A stretch of DNA of 64,000 bases from Gulosibacter sp. 10 (GTDB lineage Bacteria > Actinomycetota > Actinomycetes > Actinomycetales > Microbacteriaceae): NCBI RefSeq assembly GCF_900163695.1, contig NZ_FUIC01000007.1, forward strand, positions 124,001 through 188,000, given 5' to 3'. Shown here piece after piece: positions 45,517-54,984 of the stretch. The position numbers were made by a program, and so were the translations under genes. The notes under the pieces were generated by a model. It searched no databases. It saw only the letters and a program-made list of their open reading frames with translations, and had not been told where the DNA came from. Each line of letters begins with the position of its first letter. Within the stretch, counting starts at the first letter, position 1.

Positions 45517-45532
45517 TATCACACCTGTGATA
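45517..45532. promoter_or_regulatory. Operator over the ABC-F/TetR promoter
   Basis: TATCACA-CC-TGTGATA is a 7-2-7 perfect inverted repeat 11 nt upstream of the ABC-F ATG. On the minus strand it merges into TGTGATAGT, an extended -10 (TGnGATAGT, hexamer 45520-45515). Transcription would begin at or beside the ATG (leaderless), and repressor binding would cover the -10. Confidence 0.65.
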
Positions 45533-45698
45533 ATCATCGATCCGCTCTGTCCGCGCCGACACGCTCCCGCACGCCGAGGAGCCGTCGCGCACGAGCCGCA
45601 CCTCCGGCCCGTCGACTCCGCGCTCCCAGGTTCCCGCCCGCCCTCGCGCGTAGCGTCTTCGCCGTACCGATCGCCTGTCGAGCAGAGAAGGAGCCGGC

Positions 45699-46010
45699 GT
45701 GTCGAACTACCAGCCGTACCCCCAGCAGCAATACCAGTCCGGGCCGCCTCAGAACCAGGCTCCCGCCGACTCGATCGGCAGCTGGATGCTCACGATCTTC
45801 ATCATGGCCATCCCGATCGCGGGGTTCATCTACATGCTCGTCATCGCGTTCGGCGGCACGCAGTCGGTCTCGAAGCAGAACTTCGCGCGCGCCTACCTCA
45901 TCTGGATGCTCATCGGCATCGCCATCGCCATCATCGCCGCCATCCTCCTCGCGATCGCCGGCGTCTCGTTCTTCGCCTGGTTCTCGGACGCCACGAGTCG
46001 CCTCTACTGA
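45699..46010 (+). CDS. Small two-helix membrane protein
   Basis: A 103-residue protein beginning at GTG 45699 after GAAGGAG. A Gln/Pro/Tyr-rich cytoplasmic N-terminus (SNYQPYPQQQYQSGPPQNQ) is followed by two membrane helices (about 27-52 and 68-98). It resembles many actinobacterial small proteins of the DUF4190/DUF4870-like kind, but I would not assign a family. It overlaps the convergent membrane-protein gene by 7 nt. Confidence 0.75.
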   Translation: MSNYQPYPQQQYQSGPPQNQAPADSIGSWMLTIFIMAIPIAGFIYMLVIAFGGTQSVSKQNFARAYLIWMLIGIAIAIIAAILLAIAGVSFFAWFSDATSRLY

Positions 46011-47452
46011 CGGACGGGCGGCGCTTCGGGCTCGCGCTCGGAGCGCCGCGCCCGCGGCACCTCCGCGGCGGCCCGGGCCGCTCGCGCCACGAGCCGTTCC
46101 AGCGGTCCGCGCCCGAAGAAGGCCGACCACGCGGTGGCCGCGATGACGAGCAGGAGCGCGAACCAGCCCCAGCCCGCGGGATCCTGGTAGTAGCCGAGCG
46201 GTCCGCCGAGGACGAAGAACACGACGACGTGCAGGCTGTACGTGGTCAGCGGCATGCTCCCGAGCGCGGCGATGGGCAGCAGCGGCCAGCGCAGCGGGCG
46301 GCTCAGCAGCAGGCTCAGGCCGATCACGGCGAGGGCGAAACCGCCCGAGCCGACGATCTCGGCCGAGCCGCCGGAATGCGGAGACGCGCTCGCGGCGGCC
46401 TCGAGCAGCATCGCCGGGATCTGCTCGGCCCCCAGCATCGCGGGATACTCCGACCATCCGGCGCCGAGGCCCGACCACGACTCCCCCTCCCAGCTCCAAC
46501 CGCTCTCCGACGAGTCGACGAGCTGCTCCTCGGGATAGCACGAGACGAAGCCGTCGCCGTAGTCGTCGCACACGAGCCCGTCGAAGTCGAGAGCATCGGG
46601 CGGCACGCCCACCTCGCCGTCGAGGCCGTAGTCCTCCGAGGAGAACGACTCGTACCCCTTGCCCGCGAGGCCCGAGTCGGAGTAGCCGAACGCGGAGACG
46701 CTCTCCTCGTCGGAACCCGCGTGCGCGGAGTACAGCGCCGAGGCGCCGTAGCCGATCGTCGCGAGCAGCGCGCCGAGGAGCAGCAGCGCGCCCGCCGTCC
46801 GCCCCCGATCGATCCGCAGCCTGCCCACGACCATCCCGGCCAGCAGCAGCGCGAGCCACACGGTGATCGGATACGTGCCGACGAGCACGAGCGAGAGGCC
46901 GGGCCCCATCGGCTGCAGCACGACGGCCAGCAGCAGCGCGAGCAGCGGGGCGCCGAGCAGGCCGATCGCCGCCGAGAGCAGCAGGAGGCTCCGGCTGCGC
47001 CAGCGCAGGAACGGGATGGCGAGCACGTAGAGCACGCCGTACAGGGTGAGGATCACCGCGATCGAGGTGTTGAGCCACTCGAGCGCGAGGCCGACGACGA
47101 AGATCGCCGCGCCGCGCCCGAGCATCGAGAGTCGGATGCCCGGCATGCGCTCCGGCTCCGGCCGCGCGAAGCGGCCGGTCATGAGCGTGATCGAGATGCC
47201 CGCGAGCACCGCGAAGAGGATCGAGGAGCGGCCGTGGACCAGCCCCGTCCACGTGGCCGGCTCGAGGAGCGAGACCTCGTCCACGCCGACGCCCAGATGC
47301 GCGGCGACCATGCCGAGGATCGCCACGGCGCGGGCCACGTCGAGCCCCATGATGCGGGGCGGTCGCCCGAACGTGCGCCACCATGCGGCGGGTCGGGCGA
47401 AGAACGAGGGCGCCGGCGTCGTGCCGGAGGCGGGGATGGAGCGGCTCACCAC
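46004..47452 (-). CDS. DUF1624/DUF418-type membrane protein with acidic insertion
   Basis: A 482-residue membrane protein. The N-terminal heparan-alpha-glucosaminide-acetyltransferase-like (DUF1624) start is RIMGLDVARAVAILGMVAAHLG, followed by about ten helices. The C-terminal DUF418-like part (LPIAALGSMPLTTYSLHVVVFFVLG) is present. Between helices, about 100 residues (roughly 215-320) form an extracytoplasmic Ser/Gly/Tyr/Asp/Glu-rich insertion (for example SAFGYSDSG, YESFSSEDYGLDGE, SGWSWEGESWSG) with two Cys (LVCDDYGDGFVSC). Ordinary members lack it. Transported or modified substrate unknown. Confidence 0.85.
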   Translation of the reverse strand: MVSRSIPASGTTPAPSFFARPAAWWRTFGRPPRIMGLDVARAVAILGMVAAHLGVGVDEVSLLEPATWTGLVHGRSSILFAVLAGISITLMTGRFARPEPERMPGIRLSMLGRGAAIFVVGLALEWLNTSIAVILTLYGVLYVLAIPFLRWRSRSLLLLSAAIGLLGAPLLALLLAVVLQPMGPGLSLVLVGTYPITVWLALLLAGMVVGRLRIDRGRTAGALLLLGALLATIGYGASALYSAHAGSDEESVSAFGYSDSGLAGKGYESFSSEDYGLDGEVGVPPDALDFDGLVCDDYGDGFVSCYPEEQLVDSSESGWSWEGESWSGLGAGWSEYPAMLGAEQIPAMLLEAAASASPHSGGSAEIVGSGGFALAVIGLSLLLSRPLRWPLLPIAALGSMPLTTYSLHVVVFFVLGGPLGYYQDPAGWGWFALLLVIAATAWSAFFGRGPLERLVARAARAAAEVPRARRSEREPEAPPVRQ

Positions 47453-47507
47453 CGCAGTCTAGAGCGCGAACACCGCCCGCACCGCCGAGACCACCGGCGC
47501 GGCCGCC

Positions 47508-48071
47508 TCAGCGCGCCGCCTCCCCCGCGAGCGCCTCGCGCACGGCCGAGACGCGGGCGTCCAGGCCCGCCGGCGGGCCGTCGATATCGAGCCGGAGATC
47601 GGCGAGCTCCCAGGAGCGCTCGGCCTCGTAGAAGGCGTCCTCCTGCGCGCGCCAGTCCTCCCACCAGTCGTCCCCGCCGTCGCGGAGCCCGGCGCGGCGG
47701 CGGCGCGCGGCCTCGTCGCCGTCGATCCACACGGCCGCGTCGAGGAGGGGCCGAGAGGCCCGCGAGAGCGCGCCGCAGCCCTCGACCACCACGAGTCCGG
47801 CCGGCTGCACGTCCTCGTGCGGGAGGAAGCGGTGCTCGTGCCAGTCCCACCGCCGCTGACGGGCGGGGCGGCCCTGCCGCAGCGGCTCGAGGACGTCGCT
47901 CACGAGGAACTCCGCGCCCGCACGCAAACCGCCCCAGCCGGGGTAGTAGTCCTCGACGTGGAGCAGTGCTGCGCGGGTGCGCGCCGCGAAGGCGCCGGCG
48001 AGCGTCGTCTTGCCCGACCCGGATCGGCCGTCGAAGGCGATGATCCGGACCGGGCCGTCGGCCTCGGCTAT
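47508..48071 (-). CDS. Uridine-kinase-like P-loop protein (start codon problem)
   Basis: The coding frame contains RIIAFDGRSGSGKTTLAGAFAARTRAALLHVEDYYPGW, a Walker A (GRSGSGKTT) with the following HVEDYYPGW of uridine-kinase-like NTPases, then PAGLVVVEGCGALSRA (Walker B-like) and a helical end. The only ATG/GTG/TTG in frame upstream of or near the start is the TTG at 47927, which would remove the P-loop. The frame stays open beyond it to an ATA at 48071 overlapping the preceding gene's TAG (ATAG), with GAAGG upstream. I take AUA as the likely start; an upstream fusion or unlisted start is possible. Confidence 0.72.
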   Translation of the reverse strand: MAEADGPVRIIAFDGRSGSGKTTLAGAFAARTRAALLHVEDYYPGWGGLRAGAEFLVSDVLEPLRQGRPARQRRWDWHEHRFLPHEDVQPAGLVVVEGCGALSRASRPLLDAAVWIDGDEAARRRRAGLRDGGDDWWEDWRAQEDAFYEAERSWELADLRLDIDGPPAGLDARVSAVREALAGEAAR

Positions 48072-48400
48072 TTCTTCAGCGCCTTCACCAGGCGCGGCAG
48101 CGCCCAGCCGGCGACCATCACGAGGGGGGTGAGCGTCGCCAGCAGCGCGATGATGTTGGGGCGGAAGCGGGTGCCGTAGTCGTCGCCCACGTAGGCGCCG
48201 AGCGGGATCGCCACCCCGCCCTCGCCGCCGCCCTCGGCACGGCGGTCGGGGTCGAGCCCGCCCTGGCCCTCGGCGGAGCCGCCGGCCCAGAACGCGACCG
48301 GGATGATCTGCTCGTGCCCGAAGTCGATCTTCTCGCCGTAGGCGAGGCGTGCGCCGACCTTCGTCACCGTTCCGTTGGTTGCATCGCGTCGTTCACTCAT
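48068..48400 (-). CDS. GerW/YtfJ-like hypothetical protein
   Basis: A 110-residue protein. VTKVGARLAYGEKIDFGHEQIIPVAFWAGGSAEGQGG resembles the GerW/YtfJ pattern, in which a basic strand precedes IIPVxxxxxGGGxG. The middle is Gly/Glu-rich, and a C-terminal membrane helix (IIALLATLTPLVMVAGWALP) ends in a Lys-rich tail. ATG 48400 has a weak ribosome site. It overlaps the kinase-like gene by 4 nt, forming an apparent two-gene operon. GerW-like proteins occur in non-sporulating actinobacteria, with unknown function there. Confidence 0.7.
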   Translation of the reverse strand: MSERRDATNGTVTKVGARLAYGEKIDFGHEQIIPVAFWAGGSAEGQGGLDPDRRAEGGGEGGVAIPLGAYVGDDYGTRFRPNIIALLATLTPLVMVAGWALPRLVKALKK

Positions 48401-48506
48401 GGCCGTAACGCTACGGACTCCGCATGGGCCGCACCTGGCAGTCCGCACAACTCGCGCCGCGCGGGTCAGGCAAGCGGTCAGCATTTCAGCCTAGGCTTCC
48501 AGACTG

Positions 48507-50726
48507 ATGAACGAGACAAATCCTGCCGTCAGCGCAACGATCGAGAGCTGGCCCGGAACGGCGTATCCGCTTGGCGCCACCTATGACGGATCGGGGACGA
48601 ACTTCGCGATCTACACCGACGGCGCCGAGCGCGTCGAGCTGTGCCTCTTCGACGAGGACGGCGAGGAGACCCGCGTCCGCCTCTACGAGCAGGACGGGTA
48701 CGTGTGGCACTGCTACCTCCCCTCCGTGCAGCCCGGACAGCGGTACGGCTACCGCATCCACGGCCCCTACGACCCGGCCTCGGGCCAGCGGTTCAACCCG
48801 AGCAAGCTGGTACTCGACCCCTACGCCAAGGCGATCAGCGGCGACATCACCTGGGACCAGGCGGTGTTCAGCTACGACTTCGGCGACCCCGACTCGTTCA
48901 ACGACCAGGACTCCGCGCCGTACATGCCGAAGGGCGTGGTGATCAACCCGTATTTCGACTGGACCGGCGACCGCCACCCCCGCACCCCGTACGCCGACTC
49001 GCTGATCTACGAGGCGCACGTCAAGGGCCTCACGCAGCTGCACCCGGATGTGCCCGAGGCGCTGCGCGGCACCTACGCGGGCATCGCCCATCCCGCCGTC
49101 GTGGCGCACCTGAAGAACCTCGGCATCACCGCCATCGAGCTGATGCCGGTGCACCAGTTCGTGCACGACTCGGTGCTCGGCGAGAAGGGCCTGCGCAACT
49201 ACTGGGGCTACAACACGCTCAACTTCTTCTCGCCCCACGGCGAGTACGCCTCGGCCGGCGACTACGGCCAGCAGGTGCAGGAGTTCAAGAGCATGGTGAA
49301 GACCCTGCACGCGAACGACATCGAGGTGATCCTCGACGTCGTCTACAACCACACCGCCGAGGGCAACCACCTGGGCCCCACGCTGAGCTGGCGCGGCATC
49401 GACAACGAGGCCTACTACCGGCTCGAGGAGGACCGCCGCTACTACACCGACTACACGGGCACGGGCAACTCGCTGAACATGCGCCACCCGCATTCGCTGC
49501 AGCTCATCATGGACTCGCTGCGGTACTGGGTCACCGAGATGCACGTCGACGGATTCCGCTTCGACCTCGCCTCGACCCTCGCCCGCGAGCTCCACGACGT
49601 CGACAAGCTGTCCGCGTTCTTCGACCTCGTGCAGCAGGACCCGATCGTCTCGCAGGCCAAGCTCATCGCCGAGCCCTGGGACGTCGGCCCGGGCGGCTAC
49701 CAGGTGGGCAACTTCCCGCCGCTGTGGACGGAGTGGAACGGCAAGTACCGCGACACGGTCCGCGACTTCTGGCGCGGCGAGCCCTCGACGCTCGGCGAGT
49801 TCGCCACCCGCCTGTGCGGCTCCCCCGACCTCTACGCGCGCTCGGGGCGCCGCCCCGTGGCGTCCATCAACTTCGTCACCGCGCACGACGGGTTCACCCT
49901 CCGCGACCTCGTGAGCTACAACGAGAAGCACAACGAGGCGAACGGCGAGGACGGCAACGACGGCGAGAGCCACAACCGCTCGTGGAACATGGGCGCCGAG
50001 GGCCCCACCGAGGACGAGCACGTCCTCGCGCTGCGCGCCCGCCAGCAGCGCAACTTCATCGCCACGCTGATGCTCTCGCAGGGCGTGCCGATGCTGCTGC
50101 ACGGCGACGAGCTCGGCCGCACCCAGCAGGGCAACAACAACACCTACGCCCAGGACAACGAGCTCTCCTGGGTGCACTGGGACCACGCGGATCAGCCGCT
50201 GATCGAGTTCACGAAGACGCTTGCCAAGCTCCGCCACGAGCACCCCACGTTCCGCCGCCGCCACTTCTTCAACGGCAAGGTCGCCAAGCGCGGCGACGGC
50301 GAGGGCCTGCCCGACGTCGTGTGGATCTCCACCGACGGCAGCCAGATGGAGGACGAGGACTGGAACGAGGCCTTCGTGAAGGCGATGGGCTACTTCCTCA
50401 ACGGCGACGCGATCCCCGGCCGCGACGACCGGGGCCAGCGCATCGTCGACAAGAGCTTCATCATCTACTTCAACGCGTCGGAGTCGGATATCGAGGCCAC
50501 GCTGCCGACCCACGAGCTGCGCTACCGCTGGGAGGTGGTCATCGACACCTCGGGCCAGAACGTGGATCTCGGCGTGCTCGAGCCCGGGGCGAGCCTCACG
50601 CTGCCGCAGCGCACCGTCACGGTGCTGCGCGAGTACAGCCAGCCGGAGCAGGAGCCCGACCATTCGGTGGCGGCGTCGGTCGCGACCCTGACGCAGCCGA
50701 TCTCGATCATCCAGAACGCCGACTGA
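48507..50726 (+). CDS. glgX: Glycogen debranching enzyme GlgX/TreX
   Basis: A 739-residue GH13 isoamylase-type enzyme that hydrolyses alpha-1,6 branches of glycogen. An N-terminal CBM48 (AYPLGATYDGSGTNFAIY) precedes the barrel. EAHVKGLT, GFRFDLAS (nucleophile Asp), LIAEPWDVGPGGYQ (acid/base Glu) and FVTAHDGFTLRD (transition-state Asp) are visible. Product maltodextrins feed the next two genes: treY and treZ follow, all on the plus strand, so this is the TreX step of the glycogen-to-trehalose pathway. A short gap of about 20 nt to treY suggests one operon. Confidence 0.95.
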   Translation: MNETNPAVSATIESWPGTAYPLGATYDGSGTNFAIYTDGAERVELCLFDEDGEETRVRLYEQDGYVWHCYLPSVQPGQRYGYRIHGPYDPASGQRFNPSKLVLDPYAKAISGDITWDQAVFSYDFGDPDSFNDQDSAPYMPKGVVINPYFDWTGDRHPRTPYADSLIYEAHVKGLTQLHPDVPEALRGTYAGIAHPAVVAHLKNLGITAIELMPVHQFVHDSVLGEKGLRNYWGYNTLNFFSPHGEYASAGDYGQQVQEFKSMVKTLHANDIEVILDVVYNHTAEGNHLGPTLSWRGIDNEAYYRLEEDRRYYTDYTGTGNSLNMRHPHSLQLIMDSLRYWVTEMHVDGFRFDLASTLARELHDVDKLSAFFDLVQQDPIVSQAKLIAEPWDVGPGGYQVGNFPPLWTEWNGKYRDTVRDFWRGEPSTLGEFATRLCGSPDLYARSGRRPVASINFVTAHDGFTLRDLVSYNEKHNEANGEDGNDGESHNRSWNMGAEGPTEDEHVLALRARQQRNFIATLMLSQGVPMLLHGDELGRTQQGNNNTYAQDNELSWVHWDHADQPLIEFTKTLAKLRHEHPTFRRRHFFNGKVAKRGDGEGLPDVVWISTDGSQMEDEDWNEAFVKAMGYFLNGDAIPGRDDRGQRIVDKSFIIYFNASESDIEATLPTHELRYRWEVVIDTSGQNVDLGVLEPGASLTLPQRTVTVLREYSQPEQEPDHSVAASVATLTQPISIIQNAD

Positions 50727-50745
50727 TCCAGGAAGGGTGATTGCA

Positions 50746-53088
50746 GTGTCGACCAAGCACGGCGTCTCGCGGGCTCCCGCCAGCACGTACCGGCTCCAGA
50801 TCACGCCCGACTTCACGTTGGACGACGCCGCCGCGCGCGTGCCGTACCTCAAGAAGCTCGGCGCGGACTGGCTCTACCTCTCCCCCATCCTGCAGGCCCG
50901 CAGCGGCTCCTCGCACGGCTACGACGTCGTGGATCCCACCCGGGTGGACGAGGCGCGCGGCGGCCGCGCCGCGCTCGAGCGGCTCGCCGCCGCGGCCCAC
51001 GAGGCCGGCCTCGGCGTCATGGTCGACATCGTGCCCAACCACATGGGCATCGAGGTGCCGCGCGAGAACCCGTGGTGGTGGGATGTGCTCGAGCACGGCC
51101 GCGAGTCGCGCTACGCGAAGTTCTTCGACATCGACTGGGATGCGGAGGACGGCAAGGTGCTGATCCCGGTGCTCGGCGACGACGACATGCCCACCGAGCC
51201 GGGCGGCGAGATCGGCGGCCTCTGGATCGACCGCGGCGTCGGCGTCGTCCGCTACTACGACAACGAGTACCCGCTCGCGGCGGGCTCGGCCGAGGACCCC
51301 GAGGACGACGCCCGCACGGTGATGGAGCGCCAGCACTACCGGCTCGTGCACTGGCGGGTCGGCGACTGGGCGCTCAACTACCGGCGGTTCTTCACGATCA
51401 CCACGCTCGCGGGCCTGCGCGTCGAGGACGACGAGGTGTTCGAGGCCTCCCACGCCGAGATCCTCTCCTGGGTGCGCGAGGGGCTCGTCGACGGGCTCCG
51501 CATCGACCACCCGGACGGGCTGCGCGATCCCGAGGGATACCTCGCGAAGCTCCGCGAGCGCACGGACGGCGTCTACGTCACCGTCGAGAAGATCCTCCAT
51601 TTCGGCGAGGACCTCCCCGACTGGGCGTGCGAGGGCACGACCGGGTACGACGCGCTCGGCGAGTACGAGCGCATCCTGATCGATCCGGCCGCCGAGGCCG
51701 TGCTCGACGAGACCACCGCGGCGCTCTCGCGCACCGACGTCGACGACTGGCACACCCTGGGCCACGAGATGAAGCGCTTCGTCACCGACGGACCGCTGCA
51801 GGCCGAGATCCGCACCGTCGTCCGCATCCTCGAGGGCGCCGGGTTCGAGGCGCCGGACGCCGCGGACGCGCTCTCCGAGATCGCCGCCGGCTTCGGCGTC
51901 TACCGCACCTACCTGCCCGCGGGGCGCGAGGAGCTCGACCGGGCCGCTCGGGAGGCCGCCGACTGGCGCAGCGACCTGGCGCCCACGATCGAACGGCTCC
52001 ACGAGGTCCTGGCCGATCCCGGGCATCCGGCCGCGATCCGCTTCCAGCAGATCACCGGCATGATCATGGCCAAGGCGATCGAGGACCGCGCCTTCTACCG
52101 CTACTCGCGCCTCACCTCGCTCAACGAGGTGGGCGGCGACCCCTCGCTCTTCGCGCTCTCGCCCGAGCGCTTCCACGAGCTCCAGCGGCGCCGCCTGCAG
52201 TGGTGGCCGGAGGCGCAGACCGCGCTCACGACCCACGACACGAAGCGCAGCGAGGACGTGCGGGCGCGCCTCGACGTCCTGAGCGAGGTGCCGGACCTCT
52301 GGCACGACACGCTCGAGCAGCTCCTCGAGATCGCGCCCATCCGCAACCGGTCCTTCGGCAACCTGCTGTGGCAGGCCATCGTCGGAGTCTGGCCGGCCCG
52401 CCAGGAGCGCATCCGCGACTACGCCCTCAAGGCGGCCCGCGAGGCCGGCCAGGAGACCGCCTGGACCGATCAGGACGAGGAGTACGAGGCCGAGCTCCTC
52501 GCCGCCGTGGACGCCGCCTTCGAGCATCCCGCGGCGAAGTCGCTGCTGCTCAACTTCGTGGACGCCACGAGGCGGCCCGGGTGGTCCAACTCGCTCGTGC
52601 TCAAGGGCATGCAGCTCCTCGCCCCGGGGGTGCCGGACGTGTACCAGGGCACGGAGCTGTGGAGCCACTCGCTCGTGGACCCCGACAACCGCCGCCCGGT
52701 CCGCTGGCTCACCCGCGAGACCGCCCTCGACGCGGTGGTGCACGGGGCCCGCCCCGAGATCGACGACAGCGGCGCCGCCAAGCTCATGCTCGTGACCGCG
52801 GCCCTGCGGCTGCGCAAGCACTTCGCCGACCGCTTCCACGGCTACGAGCCGTGGTACGCCGACGGGCCGGCCGCCGAGCACGCCATCGCGTTCGACCGCG
52901 GCGGCGTCGCCTTCGTCGGCGTGCGCCGGCCGGTCGGGCTCGAGCGCGGCGGCGGCTGGCACGACACCAAGCTCGCCCTTCCCGAGGGCACCTGGATCGA
53001 CCAGCTGAGCGGCAGGTCGTTCTCGGGCCGCGTCGCGATGGCGGCGCTGCTCGCGGACCTGCCCGTGGTGGTCCTGCTGCACCAGTAG
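50746..53088 (+). CDS. treY: Maltooligosyl trehalose synthase
   Basis: A 780-residue GH13 intramolecular transglycosidase that turns the reducing-end glucose of a maltodextrin into a terminal trehalose unit. [36 protein letters not shown] is the family opening. [30 protein letters not shown] (nucleophile) and [15 protein letters not shown] (acid/base Glu) follow. Two GTG starts exist; the one at 50746 has proper spacing to GGAAGG, the one at 50737 sits against it. It lies between glgX and treZ. Confidence 0.94.
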   Translation: MSTKHGVSRAPASTYRLQITPDFTLDDAAARVPYLKKLGADWLYLSPILQARSGSSHGYDVVDPTRVDEARGGRAALERLAAAAHEAGLGVMVDIVPNHMGIEVPRENPWWWDVLEHGRESRYAKFFDIDWDAEDGKVLIPVLGDDDMPTEPGGEIGGLWIDRGVGVVRYYDNEYPLAAGSAEDPEDDARTVMERQHYRLVHWRVGDWALNYRRFFTITTLAGLRVEDDEVFEASHAEILSWVREGLVDGLRIDHPDGLRDPEGYLAKLRERTDGVYVTVEKILHFGEDLPDWACEGTTGYDALGEYERILIDPAAEAVLDETTAALSRTDVDDWHTLGHEMKRFVTDGPLQAEIRTVVRILEGAGFEAPDAADALSEIAAGFGVYRTYLPAGREELDRAAREAADWRSDLAPTIERLHEVLADPGHPAAIRFQQITGMIMAKAIEDRAFYRYSRLTSLNEVGGDPSLFALSPERFHELQRRRLQWWPEAQTALTTHDTKRSEDVRARLDVLSEVPDLWHDTLEQLLEIAPIRNRSFGNLLWQAIVGVWPARQERIRDYALKAAREAGQETAWTDQDEEYEAELLAAVDAAFEHPAAKSLLLNFVDATRRPGWSNSLVLKGMQLLAPGVPDVYQGTELWSHSLVDPDNRRPVRWLTRETALDAVVHGARPEIDDSGAAKLMLVTAALRLRKHFADRFHGYEPWYADGPAAEHAIAFDRGGVAFVGVRRPVGLERGGGWHDTKLALPEGTWIDQLSGRSFSGRVAMAALLADLPVVVLLHQ

Positions 53089-53147
53089 CGCCGCCCCGCG
53101 CCGCCGCCCCACCGACCCCATTCGCTTCCGCCCCTGGAGGATCCGAT

Positions 53148-54914
53148 ATGCGCGACTCCCGATTCGACGTCTGGGCGCCCTTCGCCGAGACGCTCCAAGT
53201 GCAGATCGACGGCGAGGCTCACCCCATGCGCCGCGCCGAGGACGGCTGGTGGCGCCCGGCGGAGCTGGAGTTCGACGGCGCCGAGCACGACTACGCCTAC
53301 CTCCTCGGGGAGGACCCGACGCCGTACCCCGACCCGCGTTCGCGCCGGCAGCCGCACGGCGTGCACGGCGCCTCGCGCACCTTCGACCCGTCGGCGCACG
53401 CGTGGTCGGACGGCGGGTGGACGGGCCGCCGGCTCGCGGGGGCGTCGATCTACGAGCTGCACATCGGCACGTTCACACCCGAGGGCACGCTGGACTCGGC
53501 GATCGGCCGTCTCGACCACCTCGTGGAGCTCGGCGTGGACTTCGTCGAGCCGCTGCCCGTCAACGCGTTCAACGGCGAGCACGGTTGGGGCTACGACGGC
53601 GTGTACTGGTACGCCGTGCACGAGGCCTACGGCGGCCCCGCGGCCTATCAGCGATTCGTCGACGCCTGCCACGCGCGCGGCCTCGGCGTGATCCAGGACG
53701 TCGTCTACAACCACCTCGGCCCCTCCGGGAACTACCTCGGCAAGTACGGCCCGTACCTCTCGAACCACCACCAGACCGCGTGGGGCGACACCGTGAACCT
53801 CGACGGCCCCGAGTCCGACGAGGTGCGCCGCTACATCCTCGACAACGTGCGCATGTGGCTGCGGGACTTCCACGTCGACGGGCTCCGGCTGGACGCGGTG
53901 CACGCGCTCGTGGACACCCGGGCGACGCACCTCCTCGAGGAGATGGCGCTCGAGGTCGAGGCGCTCTCGGCCCACGTCGGCAGGCCGCTCGCGCTCATCG
54001 CCGAGTCGGATCTCAACGCGCCGCGCATGATCGCGCCGCGCGAGATCGGCGGCTACGGCCTCGACGGCCAGTGGTCGGACGACTTCCACCACGCCGCGCA
54101 CGTGACCCTCACGGGCGAGTCCTCCGGGTACTACGCCGACTTCGCCGAGACGGCGGGGCACGGCCTCGGCGCCCTCAAGAAGGTCCTCACCGGCGGGTTC
54201 TTCCACGACGGCACGCTCTCGAGCTTCCGCGGCCGGCACCACGGCAGGCCGCTGCCCGCCGGGACGCCCGGCTGGCGCCTCGTCGCCGCCATCCAGAACC
54301 ACGACCAGATCGGCAACCGCGCCCGCGGCGACCGGCTCTCGGAGACGCTGAGCACGGCCGAGCTCAAGCTCGGCGCCGTGCTGCTGCTGTGCTCGCCGTT
54401 CACGCCGATGCTGTTCCAGGGCGAGGAGTGGGGCGCGGGCACGCCGTTCCAGTTCTTCTCCTCGCATCCCGAGCCCGAGCTCGCGCAGGCGGTCTCGCAG
54501 GGCCGCAAGCACGAGTTCGCGCGCATGGGATGGGATGAGTCGCAGGTGCCCGACCCGCAGTCCTTCGAGACCTTCGAACGCTCGAAGCTCGACTGGTCGG
54601 AGCCGGGTCGGGACGGGCACGCCGAGCTGCTCGACGTCTACCGGCGCCTGCTCGCCCTGCGGCGGCAGCGGCCCGAGCTGACGGATCCGTGGCTGCACGA
54701 GGTCGCCGCGAGCGCCGATCCGGAGCGGCGGGTGCTCGTCGTCTCGCGGGGCGCGCTGCGGATCGTGCTCAACCTCTCCGCCGAGGAGCACGAGGTGCCG
54801 CTGCCGGAGGCCGGCCTGGAACCGCTCTTCGCCACGGACGGCGCCGTGAGCGTCCGCGACGAGGCCGTGCGCCTGCCCGGCTGCAGCGCCGCGATCCTGG
54901 CCCCTCGGGAGTAG
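53148..54914 (+). CDS. treZ: Maltooligosyl trehalose trehalohydrolase
   Basis: A 588-residue GH13 hydrolase that releases trehalose from maltooligosyltrehalose, completing the TreX-TreY-TreZ pathway. After a beta-rich N-domain, [18 protein letters not shown] is the typical barrel start. [14 protein letters not shown] (nucleophile Asp), [12 protein letters not shown] (Glu) and [11 protein letters not shown] (Asp) are in order. GGAGG lies before ATG 53148; the frame is open far upstream through treY, but that is shadow. A GC hairpin at 54935-54957 probably ends the operon. Confidence 0.94.
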   Translation: MRDSRFDVWAPFAETLQVQIDGEAHPMRRAEDGWWRPAELEFDGAEHDYAYLLGEDPTPYPDPRSRRQPHGVHGASRTFDPSAHAWSDGGWTGRRLAGASIYELHIGTFTPEGTLDSAIGRLDHLVELGVDFVEPLPVNAFNGEHGWGYDGVYWYAVHEAYGGPAAYQRFVDACHARGLGVIQDVVYNHLGPSGNYLGKYGPYLSNHHQTAWGDTVNLDGPESDEVRRYILDNVRMWLRDFHVDGLRLDAVHALVDTRATHLLEEMALEVEALSAHVGRPLALIAESDLNAPRMIAPREIGGYGLDGQWSDDFHHAAHVTLTGESSGYYADFAETAGHGLGALKKVLTGGFFHDGTLSSFRGRHHGRPLPAGTPGWRLVAAIQNHDQIGNRARGDRLSETLSTAELKLGAVLLLCSPFTPMLFQGEEWGAGTPFQFFSSHPEPELAQAVSQGRKHEFARMGWDESQVPDPQSFETFERSKLDWSEPGRDGHAELLDVYRRLLALRRQRPELTDPWLHEVAASADPERRVLVVSRGALRIVLNLSAEEHEVPLPEAGLEPLFATDGAVSVRDEAVRLPGCSAAILAPRE

Positions 54915-54934
54915 CCCCGAGCTCCCGGGCGCGA

Positions 54935-54957
54935 CCGCCGGCGCCGCGTACCGGCGG
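54935..54957. terminator. GC hairpin between treZ and erm (convergent)
   Basis: Arms CCGCCGG (54935-54941) and CCGGCGG (54951-54957) pair over 7 bp around a 9-nt loop; flanking GCGC can extend it imperfectly. It lies 21 nt after treZ and 28 nt before the end of erm. No T-run. Confidence 0.55.
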
Positions 54958-54984
54958 CCGCGCCTCGCGTCGGGCGCCGGCCGG

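Noticed and set aside
43257-45530. A 757-codon plus-strand open frame antisense to the ABC-F/TetR operon
   Set aside because: It is antisense shadow sequence; the minus strand carries two intact, motif-rich genes.
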